A DNA stretch of 64,000 nucleotides, from contig NZ_FCNZ02000001.1 of NCBI RefSeq assembly GCF_001544495.1, positions 124,001 to 188,000 of the forward strand, given 5' to 3'. The position numbers were made by a program, and so were the translations under genes. The stretch is from Caballeronia telluris (GTDB lineage: Bacteria > Pseudomonadota > Gammaproteobacteria > Burkholderiales > Burkholderiaceae). The notes beneath the pieces were generated by a model, which saw only the letters and a list, made by a program, of their open reading frames with translations, was not told the origin of the DNA and ran no database searches. Below, in pieces: positions 49,125 through 57,955 of this stretch (its first letter is position 1; each line of letters opens with the position of its first letter).

Positions 49125-49151
49125 CACCCGAAGACCGCGGCGGCTGCCGCC

Positions 49152-49682
49152 CTACTTCTGTGCGAGCAAGGTCTTGATCGCGGCCTCGGTCTGCGCGTAA
49201 TCGCCTTCGCCGAAGTGGCTGTAGACCACCTGACCTTGCTTGTCGATGAGATAGAAGGCGGGCCAATACTGGTTGTCGTAGGCGCGCCAGGTCGCGTAGC
49301 GATTGTCCTGAGCCACCGGGAAAGTGATGCCGTAGCGCTTGACGGCCGACTTCACGTTGCCCGTGTCGCGCTCGAACGGAAACTCGGGCGTATGCACGCC
49401 GACGACCACGAGCCCCTGGTCCTTGAATTTCTGATTCCAGCTCTGGACTTGCGGCAGCGTATGGATGCAGTTGATGCAGCTATAGGTCCAGAAGTCGACC
49501 AGCACGACCTTTCCTCGCAACTGGTTGAGCGTCAGCGGATCGCTGTTGATCCACGAATCGATGCCGGTGAATTCCGGCGCGGGCTTGCTGTTCACCGGCG
49601 TGCCCGCGATGGCGGCGCCGCTGGTTGCGGCGGCCACCGCGAAGACGGTCAGGGCTGCGACGTTCTTGAGTCGGGAGAGCAT
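49152..49682 (-). CDS. Exported thioredoxin-like (TlpA/redoxin family) protein
   Basis: A 176-residue protein: signal peptide ending AATSGAAIAG, then a thioredoxin fold with LNQLRGKVVLVDFWTYSCINCIHTLPQVQSWNQKF. The redox pair is CINC. Conserved cis-Pro region is NQYWPAFYLIDKQGQ. It probably reduces or oxidises periplasmic thiols, or acts as a thiol peroxidase-like protein. In many bacteria this type sits beside DipZ-like membrane reductases; none is seen here. Upstream lies the second GTATC/GATAC element. Confidence 0.85.
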   Translation of the reverse strand: MLSRLKNVAALTVFAVAAATSGAAIAGTPVNSKPAPEFTGIDSWINSDPLTLNQLRGKVVLVDFWTYSCINCIHTLPQVQSWNQKFKDQGLVVVGVHTPEFPFERDTGNVKSAVKRYGITFPVAQDNRYATWRAYDNQYWPAFYLIDKQGQVVYSHFGEGDYAQTEAAIKTLLAQK

Positions 49683-49765
49683 GTCAGGTCCTTTGCATAC
49701 GGGTTGGAATGGCCGTATTGGACCGTTTGCGCGTATCCGGCTTGTGTCGTCGCGGGGTGGTTTGT

Positions 49766-49813
49766 GCAATGTTATGTATCGTGCGAACGGCGGGATACAC
49801 TGGGATACAAAAC
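49766..49813. promoter_or_regulatory. Operator-like element, copy 2
   Basis: Same layout as copy 1: GTATC at 49776, GATAC at 49794 and 49804, so spacings of 18 and 10 are conserved exactly. It lies in the divergent region between the thiol-redox gene (start 49682) and the GFA gene (start 49864), which is followed by the response regulator gene. Confidence 0.65.
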
Positions 49814-49863
49814 TCCGCCCGACCTGCGCTATAACGCAGTCATCGACGATCACGGAGCATCAC

Positions 49864-50241
49864 ATGAGCACGAATACCCAGCTGTTGCACGGAGCCTGTC
49901 ATTGCGGTCGCGTCCGGTTCGAAGTTCGCACCGCGCTCGCGCCAGCGTCGCGCTGCAATTGCAGCCTGTGCCGCCGCAAGGGCGCGTTGATGACGCCGCC
50001 GTTCGCCGCCGCCGAACTTGCGATCCTGAGTGGCGAAGACGCGCTCACGCTGTACCAGTTCAACACGCGCGTGGCGAAGCATTATTTCTGCAAACACTGC
50101 GGCATCTACCCGTTTCACCAGACGCGCAAAGACCCGCAGCTCTGGCGCGTGAACATCGGTTGCCTGGAGGGCGTCGATCCCTATACGCTTGACGCTGGTC
50201 TCTCGGACGGCGCGAGTCTGTCGGTCGTGGAGGACGCATGA
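49864..50241 (+). CDS. GFA-family (glutathione-dependent formaldehyde-activating-like) protein
   Basis: A 125-residue zinc protein with the CENP-V/GFA pattern: GACHCGRVRFEV, RCNCSLCRRKG and YFCKHCGIYPFH. These Cys residues bind two zinc ions in the family. Actual activity is uncertain; spontaneous glutathione-formaldehyde adduct formation was proposed for one member. Start ATG has CGGAG eight bases before. Overlaps a tiny frame at its stop, then the two-component genes. Confidence 0.85.
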   Translation: MSTNTQLLHGACHCGRVRFEVRTALAPASRCNCSLCRRKGALMTPPFAAAELAILSGEDALTLYQFNTRVAKHYFCKHCGIYPFHQTRKDPQLWRVNIGCLEGVDPYTLDAGLSDGASLSVVEDA

Positions 50242-50360
50242 GACGACTGCTTTCGATCGTCGCGTTCCTCGCAGGCGGATTCGCGGCCGAACTGGCGAAT
50301 CCGGTGCAGTGTCTTCTAATCGATGCGGGCCGGGTGCAGGTCAAGCGCAACAAACCATGA
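50238..50360 (+). CDS. Possible 40-residue protein coupled to the GFA gene
   Basis: ATGA overlap with the GFA stop starts a short frame: a hydrophobic stretch LLSIVAFLAGGFAAELA then a basic tail, ending 4 bp before the response regulator start. This could be a small membrane peptide or merely a translation-coupling leader. No homologue recognised. Confidence 0.3.
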   Translation: MRRLLSIVAFLAGGFAAELANPVQCLLIDAGRVQVKRNKP

Positions 50361-50364
50361 TCCG

Positions 50365-51108
50365 ATGATGGAAACCACTGACCACGTGCTGATCGTCGAC
50401 GACGATCGCGGGATTCGCGAACTGCTCGCCACGTATCTCGAGAAGAACGGCATGCGCGTGTCGCTTGCCGCGAACGGGCGCGAGATGCGCGCCGCGCTCG
50501 AACAGGGCGCGCCCGATCTGATCGTGCTCGACCTGATGATGCCCGGCGAGGACGGACTCGTCCTGTGCCGCGAATTGCGGGCGGGCAAGTTCCGCGCGGT
50601 GCCGGTCGTGATGCTCACCGCGCGCAACGAGGAAGCGGACCGCATCGTCGGTCTGGAAATGGGCGCCGACGACTATCTGCCGAAGCCGTTCGCGGTGCGC
50701 GAACTGCTGGCGCGCATTCGCTCGGTGCTGCGCCGCGCGCGCATGTTGCCGCCGGGCATGCAGGTCGTGGAATCCGCGCCGATACTGAGCTTCGGCGACT
50801 GGCGGCTCGACACGACCGCGCGCCATCTGCTCGATCCGGACGGCACGATGGTCGCGCTCTCGGGCGCGGAGTACCGGCTGCTGCGCGTGTTTCTCGATCA
50901 CCCGCAGCGCGTGCTGACGCGCGACCAGTTGCTCAACCTGACACAGGGCCGGCAAGCGGACCCGTTCGACCGTTCCATCGATTTGCTGGTGAGCCGGCTG
51001 CGTCAGCGTCTGAACGACGTCGCGCGCGAGCCGCGCTACATCAAGACGCTGCGCAGCGAAGGCTACGTGTTCTCCGCGGCGGTGGTTCCGCTCGAAGGTC
51101 CGCAATGA
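50365..51108 (+). CDS. OmpR-family response regulator
   Basis: A 247-residue regulator: receiver domain (VLIVDDDRGIREL, phospho-Asp in LIVLDLMMPGEDG, Lys in YLPKPFAVREL) and winged-helix domain (LSGAEYRLLRVFLDHPQRVLT to TLRSEGYVF). Stop overlaps the kinase start. It is probably the regulator that acts on the two GTATC/GATAC elements nearby, because both lie within 1.3 kb and are OmpR-type in spacing; this is inference. ATG 50365 and 50368 are both usable. Confidence 0.9.
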   Translation: MMETTDHVLIVDDDRGIRELLATYLEKNGMRVSLAANGREMRAALEQGAPDLIVLDLMMPGEDGLVLCRELRAGKFRAVPVVMLTARNEEADRIVGLEMGADDYLPKPFAVRELLARIRSVLRRARMLPPGMQVVESAPILSFGDWRLDTTARHLLDPDGTMVALSGAEYRLLRVFLDHPQRVLTRDQLLNLTQGRQADPFDRSIDLLVSRLRQRLNDVAREPRYIKTLRSEGYVFSAAVVPLEGPQ

Positions 51109-52424
51109 ACGCCCGCTCGTTGCTGCGCTGGCCGCGCAGCCTGTTCGCGCGACTCGCGTTGATCCTCTTCGTCGGTCTGGCGATCGCGCAGACGCTGTCG
51201 TCCTGGCTCACGATGACCGAGCGCGACCAGACGATGACCAACGTCATGATGGGTTATATCGAACGCGAGGTCGCGAGTTCGGTCGCGCTGCTCGATCATC
51301 TGCCGCCCGCCGAACGCGCCGAATGGCTGCCCCGGCTGGCGCGGCGCACCTATACGTTCGAACTCGGACCGGGCATCGGGGGCGCACCGCCCGATGCCGA
51401 ACTGTCGGAGCGCGTGGCCCGCTCGATTGCGGAAGGCATCGGCAAGCGCTATCCGCTGACGGCGAACGCCGTTCCCGGCGATCCCGAACGTCTGCAAGTG
51501 CACCTGAACCTGAGTGACGGCGCGCCGCTCACCATCGACTATCGGCCGATGCCGGGCGCGCCGCTGTCGCGCTGGCTGCCGCTCGTGCTGGCACTGCAAC
51601 TGGCGGTGGTCGGCGCGTGCTGCTGGCTCGCCGTGCGCCTCGCGACGCTTCCGCTGAAGCAGCTCGCGCGGGCCGCCGACACGCTCGGACCCGACCTCAA
51701 GGCGGATCGCCTGCCGGAAGACGGTCCGGACGAAGTGGCGCGCGCGGCCCGGGCCTTCAACGCGATGCAGGATCGCGTCGCGATGTACATGACCGAGCGC
51801 ATGCAGATCCTGGCCGCGATTTCGCACGACCTGCAAACGCCGATCACCCGCATGCGCCTGCGCGTCGACGTGATGGACGACAGCGCGCAGGGCGCCAAGC
51901 TGCAACAGGATCTGCGCGAGATGGAAACGCTCGTCAAGGAAGGCGTGACGTATGCGCGCACGCTGCACGGCGCGAGCGAGGTGCCCTGCCGCATCGATCC
52001 GGATGCGCTCTTCGACAGCCTCGTCTGCGACTATCTCGACGCCGGGAGCAAGGTGGCGCTGCAGGGCCAGGTCGGGCGGCCGCTGGTGACGCGTCCGCAG
52101 GCGCTGCGCCGGATCGTCGGCAATCTGGTCGACAACGCGCTGAAGTTCGCCGGCGCCGCGGAAATCAGCGTGGAGGCGCGCGCGGACGGTCAGGTCGTCA
52201 TTGCGGTGCTCGATCGCGGGCCGGGCATTCCGGCCGAAGCGCTGGACGCCGTGTTCGAACCGTTCTACCGCCTCGAAGGCTCACGCAACCGGCACACGGG
52301 TGGCACCGGGCTCGGTCTGGCGATCGCGCGGCAACTCGCGCTCGCGATGGATTCGATCCTGACGCTGCAAAACCGTGCCGGCGGCGGGCTGGAGGCGCGG
52401 CTCGTGCTGAAGAAGGTCAGCTAG
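51105..52424 (+). CDS. Sensor histidine kinase
   Basis: A 439-residue membrane kinase: first membrane segment around residues 13-35, periplasmic region of about 110 residues, second segment near 150-170 (LVLALQLAVVGACCWLAV), HAMP, His241 in AISHDLQTPITRMRL, N box NLVDNALKFAG, G1 DRGPGIPAEAL, and G2 GGTGLGLAI. All motifs are intact. The periplasmic region is not recognised. It forms a two-component pair with the preceding gene by ATGA overlap. Its stop overlaps that of the convergent hydrolase-like gene by four bases. Confidence 0.9.
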   Translation: MNARSLLRWPRSLFARLALILFVGLAIAQTLSSWLTMTERDQTMTNVMMGYIEREVASSVALLDHLPPAERAEWLPRLARRTYTFELGPGIGGAPPDAELSERVARSIAEGIGKRYPLTANAVPGDPERLQVHLNLSDGAPLTIDYRPMPGAPLSRWLPLVLALQLAVVGACCWLAVRLATLPLKQLARAADTLGPDLKADRLPEDGPDEVARAARAFNAMQDRVAMYMTERMQILAAISHDLQTPITRMRLRVDVMDDSAQGAKLQQDLREMETLVKEGVTYARTLHGASEVPCRIDPDALFDSLVCDYLDAGSKVALQGQVGRPLVTRPQALRRIVGNLVDNALKFAGAAEISVEARADGQVVIAVLDRGPGIPAEALDAVFEPFYRLEGSRNRHTGGTGLGLAIARQLALAMDSILTLQNRAGGGLEARLVLKKVS

Positions 52425-53617
52425 ACCGGATTCGCCGCGACGAAGTCCCTGAACGCGGCGTAAGCGGCATTCTTCGACTTGCCGTCCATCTGGATCAGCC
52501 CGTAGTTCGGGTCGATCACGCAGTACATCATCACCGATTCGATGTCGTACTTGTCCTTGATCGACCGGTATTGTTTGAGCGCCTTCGTCACGTAGTCGGC
52601 TGCCGACTGCTGTGTGTCCCCGCTGCCGGCCCAGCCCCACTCCGTCAGCCAGATCGGCACGCCGAACGAGTCCTTCAGCACCTGCAACACGTCCACGCAC
52701 GCGTTGTAGCGCCCGCCGCACTGGATGTCGCCGGAACTTTTGTACCAGTGATAGCTCGTGAAATCCCAGCGCAGCGCCGCCGCGCCCGACACGCCCGCTG
52801 CGCTGCCATCGGGCGAAACGCCGTTCCACAGCATCTGCAACGCGCGATACGCCATCGGAATGCCGACGTTAACGCCGCACTTGATGGACGGATCGATCGA
52901 CTTCACGCCGTCGATCATCCCGCGCAAAGCGCCGCGAAACGACGGCCAGTAGGCCGGGTTCCAGTCGGACGAGAGACTGCCGTCGCCGCCGATCTTGAGC
53001 GGCACGTCGAGTTCGTTGCCGCATTCGATGTGCGTGACGAGCCCCTTCAGCGGGCGCGCGCAGTTCACGCCGAGGTCGTAGCCGAGCGTGTACGCCGCCG
53101 CTTCGGAACTCGTGCAGTCCCACCCGGCGGAAAACGGATTGAGCACAGGCAGGATCGAGACGCCGCTGCCCGCGAACGCGCCCTTCAATGCATCGGCGAG
53201 CACCTGTGACATGACGCTGCCCGCGACGTCGCAGCGGTAGTTGGTGACGCCCAGATCCTTGAGGATGGCGAGTTGCTCGGCAGCCGACATCGATTTGTAG
53301 ATGCCGTTGCCGTAGGCCATGTGGCCGTTCATGCCGTAGAAGAGCGTCGAGGCGTTCGAAGACGATGCGACCGTCTCCGGGACCGTCTGCGGAACCGGCA
53401 CCACGGCCTGCGACGCGGGGCTCGGGTCGGACGTCGCCTTGCCGACGCTGCCCACGGCTTGCGTTCCACCGCCGCCGCCGCACCCTGACAGCATCGCGCC
53501 GCCCGCTGACGCCAGCATCATCGAGAGGAACTTGCGGCGCGAAGTCGGCGTGCCGACGCGCCCGTTTTCGGCGGGTGTGTGTGGCGCGATGGCGTCGTCG
53601 GGGTCGGGGTCGAACAT
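52421..53617 (-). CDS. Tat-exported lipoprotein, glycoside-hydrolase-like barrel
   Basis: A 398-residue protein. The N-terminus has SRRKFLSMMLASAGGAMLSGC: twin-arginine motif plus lipobox Cys, followed by a Gly run and a Pro/Ser linker. The mature domain resembles a (beta/alpha)8 glycoside hydrolase of clan A: HIECGNELD places the acid/base Glu after Asn, and WLTEWGWAG holds the candidate nucleophile Glu. Closest family (GH5, GH39 or GH79-like) is not determined. It probably acts on polysaccharide at the cell surface or in the periplasm. It begins at ATG 53617, since the upstream in-frame extension is arginine/serine-rich and not family-like. Confidence 0.72.
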   Translation of the reverse strand: MFDPDPDDAIAPHTPAENGRVGTPTSRRKFLSMMLASAGGAMLSGCGGGGGTQAVGSVGKATSDPSPASQAVVPVPQTVPETVASSSNASTLFYGMNGHMAYGNGIYKSMSAAEQLAILKDLGVTNYRCDVAGSVMSQVLADALKGAFAGSGVSILPVLNPFSAGWDCTSSEAAAYTLGYDLGVNCARPLKGLVTHIECGNELDVPLKIGGDGSLSSDWNPAYWPSFRGALRGMIDGVKSIDPSIKCGVNVGIPMAYRALQMLWNGVSPDGSAAGVSGAAALRWDFTSYHWYKSSGDIQCGGRYNACVDVLQVLKDSFGVPIWLTEWGWAGSGDTQQSAADYVTKALKQYRSIKDKYDIESVMMYCVIDPNYGLIQMDGKSKNAAYAAFRDFVAANPV

Positions 53618-53732
53618 GGGCGGTGGTTTTTCGGGCGGGAATAACCTCCGTTTACGGCTGAACGACGGCGACCTTGAATCGCGGGAATGATTTTCGGGGC
53701 CGCGTGCAGACGCGTTTTCGCTACGCGCGCTA

Positions 53733-54096
53733 GTGTGTGACCACGCCGGAACGTCGGCGGCGTTCGTCAACGATGACGGCACCAGCGCGAACCCCGATGG
53801 CGAGGTGAACGTCAGCCCGCCGTGGCGGGCTCGTCGGCCGGCCTCGGTCGCGGTCAGAATAACGACACGGTCGTGGTTGCGACCCGTCGGCGAGCAATCC
53901 GTCGATCACACTCGTGCTCGACCGCACGAGCGGCTCGACACGCGCCACGATCCCGTTCAGCGGCGTGGACCGGATCGCGTATTGGAAGTCTGGTGCCTCA
54001 GCGGCAGGAAAAAGCGATTCGACGCAGCGTGCGACGCAACTGTTCCGACCTGCGCCTCTCGGGCCTTCTCAGATTCCGCAGCGCTTCAAAACTTCA
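53733..54096 (+). pseudogene. Possible decayed coding remnant
   Basis: The 468-bp space between 53618 and 54085 has no intact gene, but the plus strand shows short high-GC3 stretches in three successive frames: VNDDGTSANPDGEVNVSP, then GRGQNNDTVVVA, then NPSITLVLDRTSGSTRATIP and SGVDRIAYWKSGAS. They join with one-base indels near 53815 and 53878. No family recognised. It could be the wreck of an exported or adhesin-like protein. Evidence is codon usage by eye only. Confidence 0.28.
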
Positions 54097-54607
54097 CCTT
54101 GAGTTGGAACCCGATCGTGAACGGCAGATCGCTCGATGGAATCGGCGGAATCAGGATGATGTTCGCCCCGACGCGCCGGTACTCGGCCATGATGAGCGGC
54201 GCGATCACGGGCCCGATCGTGTGATCGTGCCCGAAGCCCCAGTTGCCGTACGGATAGCCGGAGATCAGGCCGCCCATCGCGGCCAGCCGGATAAATCCCC
54301 AGTGCGCGAATTCCGGCGCCCAGACGCCGCCGCCGTACAGCGACGGCTTCGACAGCGAATTGCGGAAGTACCCGCCTGTCAGCGCCCATTCCGGCGCGAT
54401 CCAGCACTCGACGCCGATGCCCGGATTGAATTCCTCGAAATCCTTCTTGGGGTGGATGTGATGCGAGCCGATCATCGCGTCGATCCACACGCCGTTGCCG
54501 CACCAGTCGCCAGCGCGGGCTTCCGGCGCCGCCGCAAGCGACGCGCAAGTCGCAAGTACGAGCCATGTCGCGCGTGACGCGCCGAGTCGGGTCAACCATG
54601 AACGCAT
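54086..54607 (-). CDS. Putative outer membrane beta-barrel protein
   Basis: A 173-residue exported protein: signal peptide RATWLVLATCASLAAAPEARA, then a beta-rich mature part (IGSHHIHPKKDFEEFNPGIGVE, TGGYFRNSLSKPSLYGG, YGNWGFGHDHTIGPVIAPLIMAEY) ending with Phe in FQLKVKF, a usual outer-membrane-protein terminus. The SHH...FNPGIG motif recurs in small exported proteins of unknown role. Not assigned to a known enzyme. Confidence 0.6.
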   Translation of the reverse strand: MRSWLTRLGASRATWLVLATCASLAAAPEARAGDWCGNGVWIDAMIGSHHIHPKKDFEEFNPGIGVECWIAPEWALTGGYFRNSLSKPSLYGGGVWAPEFAHWGFIRLAAMGGLISGYPYGNWGFGHDHTIGPVIAPLIMAEYRRVGANIILIPPIPSSDLPFTIGFQLKVKF

Positions 54608-54759
54608 GTGTTTTCCGCCCTCGCATTTCGCGAGGACGCCTTTTTCGAGACAGGTTTTTCGACCGGAACTCTACCTGAAGGCGCGTGTATCGTGTGGGAC
54701 GTGATCCCGGCGCAACGCGCGTTGCGTCGCTTCCGCAACCGTCATTCAAGTGAAATACG

Positions 54760-55416
54760 ATGATGAGCCGACATGCATCGAACCGCGCGCGCGCCTGGGC
54801 CGCCTGCGGCGCCCTTCTCGCCCTGATCGCCTGTACGCCGTTGCAGGTCGTGACGCACCGCGTGTCGCCGAACGAGGCCAGCGTGCCGGCCGGGCGCTAC
54901 GTGCTCGACCCGCATCACTGGAACGTGAGTTTCGATGTCGATCACTTTCACTACTCGCGATTCGTCATTCGCTTCGACAAGGTCGCAGCCGCGCTGGACT
55001 GGAACAGCGGCGGCGTCGAGCAAAGCACCGTGTCCGCGACGATCGACGCAGCAAGCGTGAATACGAACGTTGCGCTGCTCGACCGGCTGGTGAGAGGCCC
55101 GGACATGTTCGAGACCGAGCGCTATCCGGAGATTCGCTTCGTGAGCACGCGTTTCGTGCGCACCGGTGACGACAAGGGCACGCTGACCGGCGACCTGACC
55201 GTGCACGGCACGACCCGGCCGGTCACGCTGAACGTGACGTTCAACGGACACGCGCCCAACCCGCTGACGAAACAGGAAACGCTGGGCTTTTCCGCCGACG
55301 GGCATTTCAGCCGAGCGCAGTTCGGGTTGTCGAAGTGGTATCCGGCCGTCGGCGACGATGTGCACGTCGCCATTCAGGCCGAGTTCGTGAAGGCGCCGGC
55401 AGACGCGGCGCGGTGA
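54760..55416 (+). CDS. YceI-family lipoprotein
   Basis: A 218-residue protein with a lipobox-like signal (ALLALIACTPLQ) and a YceI/lipocalin-like domain: VLDPHHWNVSFDVDHFHYSRFVIRFDKV, ATIDAASVNTNVALLDRLVRGPDMFETERYPEIRFVS, and LTGDLTVHGTTRPVTLNVTF. YceI proteins bind polyisoprenoids or similar lipids in the periplasm. Two tandem ATG codons occur at the start. It is convergent with tdh, 24 bp apart, and divergent from the outer membrane protein gene. Confidence 0.88.
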   Translation: MMSRHASNRARAWAACGALLALIACTPLQVVTHRVSPNEASVPAGRYVLDPHHWNVSFDVDHFHYSRFVIRFDKVAAALDWNSGGVEQSTVSATIDAASVNTNVALLDRLVRGPDMFETERYPEIRFVSTRFVRTGDDKGTLTGDLTVHGTTRPVTLNVTFNGHAPNPLTKQETLGFSADGHFSRAQFGLSKWYPAVGDDVHVAIQAEFVKAPADAAR

Positions 55417-55440
55417 GCGGAAGCGACCGCGCGCGATCGC

Positions 55441-56472
55441 TCAGGCCGCGGTCCAGTCGAGCACGACCTTGCCGCTGTTGCCGGAGAGCATCGTGGCGAA
55501 CGCGCGCTCGAAGTCGTCGACGGGATAGGTGTGCGTCAGAATCGGCGAGAGGTCGAGCCCGCTCTGCAACATCGCGACCATCTTGTACCAGGTCTCGAAC
55601 ATCTCGCGCCCGTAGATGCCCTTGATTTCCAGTCCCTTGAAAATCACCTGATTCCAATCGATCGCGGTTTGCGCGGGCGGAATGCCCAGCAGCGCGACCT
55701 TGCCGCCGTGGTTCATCGCTTCGAGCAGCCCCGTGAACGCACTCGGCACGCCGGACATTTCCATCCCGACGTCGAAGCCCTCGGTCATGCCGAGTTCGCT
55801 CATCACGTCGCGCAAATTTTCGCTCGCGACATTCACGGCGCGCGTCGCGCCCATCTTGCGCGCGAGTTCGAGCCGGTATTCGTTGACGTCCGTCACGACG
55901 ACATTGCGCGCGCCGACGTGCCGCGCAATCGCGACGGCCATCACGCCGATCGGTCCGGCGCCGGTAATCAGCACGTCCTCGCCGACGAGATTGAACGACA
56001 GCGCCGTGTGCGTCGCGTTGCCGAACGGATCGAAGATGGCGGCGAGGTCGTCGGAGATGTCGGCGGGAATCTTGAATGCGTTGAACGCGGGAATCACGAG
56101 ATATTCCGCGAACGCGCCCTCCCGGTTCACGCCGACACCGACCGTATTGCGACATAGATGCCGACGCCCTGCCCGGCAGTTGCGGCAGAACCCGCAGGTG
56201 ATATGCCCTTCGCCCGACACGCGGTCGCCCAGCGAAAATCCGCGCACCTCCTGCCCCATCTCGACAATTTCGCCGACGTACTCGTGCCCGACGTGCATCG
56301 GCACGGGAATCGTCTTTTGCGCCCATTCGTCCCACTTCCAGATATGGATGTCGGTCCCGCAGATGGCCGTTTTCCTGATGCGGATCAGGACGTCGTTATG
56401 GCCGACCTCCGGACGCTTCACGCGCGTCATCGTCAGGCCCGGCGCGCGTTCGAGTTTGGCTAAAGCTTTCAT
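55441..56472 (-). CDS. tdh: L-threonine 3-dehydrogenase
   Basis: A 343-residue zinc dehydrogenase. The start [18 protein letters not shown] and [40 protein letters not shown] are typical of Tdh, including catalytic zinc ligands Cys and His-Glu; the structural zinc cluster is [15 protein letters not shown]; Rossmann motif [12 protein letters not shown]. It oxidises L-threonine to 2-amino-3-ketobutyrate, the substrate of Kbl. It lies downstream of kbl on the same strand, separated by 135 bp that contain a palindrome related to parS sites. Confidence 0.95.
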   Translation of the reverse strand: MKALAKLERAPGLTMTRVKRPEVGHNDVLIRIRKTAICGTDIHIWKWDEWAQKTIPVPMHVGHEYVGEIVEMGQEVRGFSLGDRVSGEGHITCGFCRNCRAGRRHLCRNTVGVGVNREGAFAEYLVIPAFNAFKIPADISDDLAAIFDPFGNATHTALSFNLVGEDVLITGAGPIGVMAVAIARHVGARNVVVTDVNEYRLELARKMGATRAVNVASENLRDVMSELGMTEGFDVGMEMSGVPSAFTGLLEAMNHGGKVALLGIPPAQTAIDWNQVIFKGLEIKGIYGREMFETWYKMVAMLQSGLDLSPILTHTYPVDDFERAFATMLSGNSGKVVLDWTAA

Positions 56473-56562
56473 GGGTGGCGATCCTTAAGCGCGGTCGATG
56501 CGCGGCTCGGCGTTATGTCGTCGATGGTGAGGAGCGATGCGCGCTTGCCGCGAGGCGAGGCG

Positions 56563-56582
56563 AACTTTATGCGCATCAAGTT
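56563..56582. repeat. parS-like palindrome, copy 1
   Basis: AACTTTATGCGCATCAAGTT, an almost perfect palindrome centred on TGCGCA (one mismatched pair). It lies in the kbl-tdh intergenic space. The reverse complement occurs at 58604-58623, with identity extending to 24 bases. The core resembles the TTTATGCGCATAAA parS recalled for Burkholderia cenocepacia chromosome 2. Confidence 0.6.
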
Positions 56583-56607
56583 TTTGGGGTGCTCGTCCGG
56601 ACGCCGC

Positions 56608-57807
56608 TCAGATCACGCCGAGCGATCGTCCGACTCGCGCGAACGCGTCGATCGCGCGGTCGATCTGTTCCGGCGTATGCGCGGCGCTCATCTGCGTGCG
56701 AATCCGCGCGCCCCCTTTCGGTACGACCGGATAAGAAAAACCGATCACATAGACGCCTTCTTCGAGCAACGCGTCGGCCATCTTCGAGGCGAGTTGCGCG
56801 TCGCCGAGCATGACGGGGATGATCGGATGGTCGCCGGGAACGAGCGTGAAGCCGAGCGCGCTCATTGCCGCGCGAAACCGCGCGCCGTTTTCGTGGACGC
56901 GCCGTCTGAGCGCGTCGCCTTCCGCGCTCGCGAGCAATTCCAGCACTTTCAGCGACGCGGACGCGATGCTCGGCGCGAGCGTGTTCGAAAAGAGATACGG
57001 CCGGCTGCGCTGGCGTAGCAATTCGACGATTTCCTTGTGCGCGGCGACGTAGCCGCCCGACGCACCGCCGAGTGCCTTGCCGAGCGTGCCCGTGATGATG
57101 TCGACGCGGTCGAGCACGCCGCAGTGTTCCGGCGTGCCGCGCCCGTTCGGGCCGATGAAGCCGACCGCGTGCGAGTCGTCGACCATCACGAGCGCGCCAT
57201 AGCGGTCGGCGAGATCGCAAATGCCGGCGAGGTCGGCGATGATGCCGTCCATCGAAAACACGCCGTCGGTCGCGATCAGTTTGAAGCGCGCGCCGGCTTG
57301 GTCGGCTTCCTGCAATTTCGCTTCGAGATCGGCGAGATCGTTGTTCCGGTAACGCAGGCGCTTCGCCTTCGAGAGCCGCACGCCGTCGATGATGCTCGCG
57401 TGGTTCAACTCGTCGCTGATGATCGCGTCTTCTTCGCCCAACAGTGTCTCGAAAAGACCGCCGTTCGCATCGAAGCAGCTCGAATAGAGAATCGCGTCGT
57501 CGGTCAGCAGGAAATCGGCGAGCGCCTTTTCGAGCGCCTTGTGCACGCTTTGCGTCCCGCAGATGAAGCGCACTGACGCCATGCCGAAGCCGTCCGCATC
57601 GAGTCCCGCCTTGGCCGCGTCGATCAGACGCCGGTCGTCGGCGAGGCCGAGGTAATTGTTCGCGCAGAAGTTCAGCACTTCGTCGCCGTCGGCGAGCCGA
57701 ATGTCCGACGATTGCGGGCTAGCGATCACTCGCTCGGTCTTGTAGAAACCCGCCGCGCGAATTTCGTCAATCGTGTGCTGCACGTGAGACAGATAGCGCT
57801 CTTTCAT
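56608..57807 (-). CDS. kbl: Glycine C-acetyltransferase (2-amino-3-ketobutyrate CoA ligase)
   Basis: A 399-residue PLP enzyme of the alpha-oxoamine synthase family: [13 protein letters not shown] at the start, [38 protein letters not shown] (Asp and His near PLP) and the PLP Lys in [16 protein letters not shown]. It splits 2-amino-3-ketobutyrate with CoA to glycine and acetyl-CoA. Position upstream of tdh makes the usual threonine-degradation pair. The 148-bp upstream region is shared with a divergent XRE-cupin regulator gene that probably controls it. Confidence 0.95.
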   Translation of the reverse strand: MKERYLSHVQHTIDEIRAAGFYKTERVIASPQSSDIRLADGDEVLNFCANNYLGLADDRRLIDAAKAGLDADGFGMASVRFICGTQSVHKALEKALADFLLTDDAILYSSCFDANGGLFETLLGEEDAIISDELNHASIIDGVRLSKAKRLRYRNNDLADLEAKLQEADQAGARFKLIATDGVFSMDGIIADLAGICDLADRYGALVMVDDSHAVGFIGPNGRGTPEHCGVLDRVDIITGTLGKALGGASGGYVAAHKEIVELLRQRSRPYLFSNTLAPSIASASLKVLELLASAEGDALRRRVHENGARFRAAMSALGFTLVPGDHPIIPVMLGDAQLASKMADALLEEGVYVIGFSYPVVPKGGARIRTQMSAAHTPEQIDRAIDAFARVGRSLGVI

Positions 57808-57899
57808 CGTGGACTCGTGTGGTCGGTGGCTGGGCGGTTCGCCGCGTCGATTACGCGGGCCTCAAGCCTGTTATAGTCGATCCATTGGGCTGGACATAT

Positions 57900-57913
57900 T
57901 CGATATTTCGAAT
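57900..57913. promoter_or_regulatory. Candidate operator in the kbl/regulator divergent region
   Basis: TTCGA-TATT-TCGAA: a perfect 5-bp inverted repeat with four-base spacer in an AT-rich patch, between kbl and the XRE-cupin gene. Likely bound by that regulator; not verified. Confidence 0.35.
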
Positions 57914-57955
57914 TGATTTCCAATATACCGAACACTCTAAGGGATAGACGCGTCG

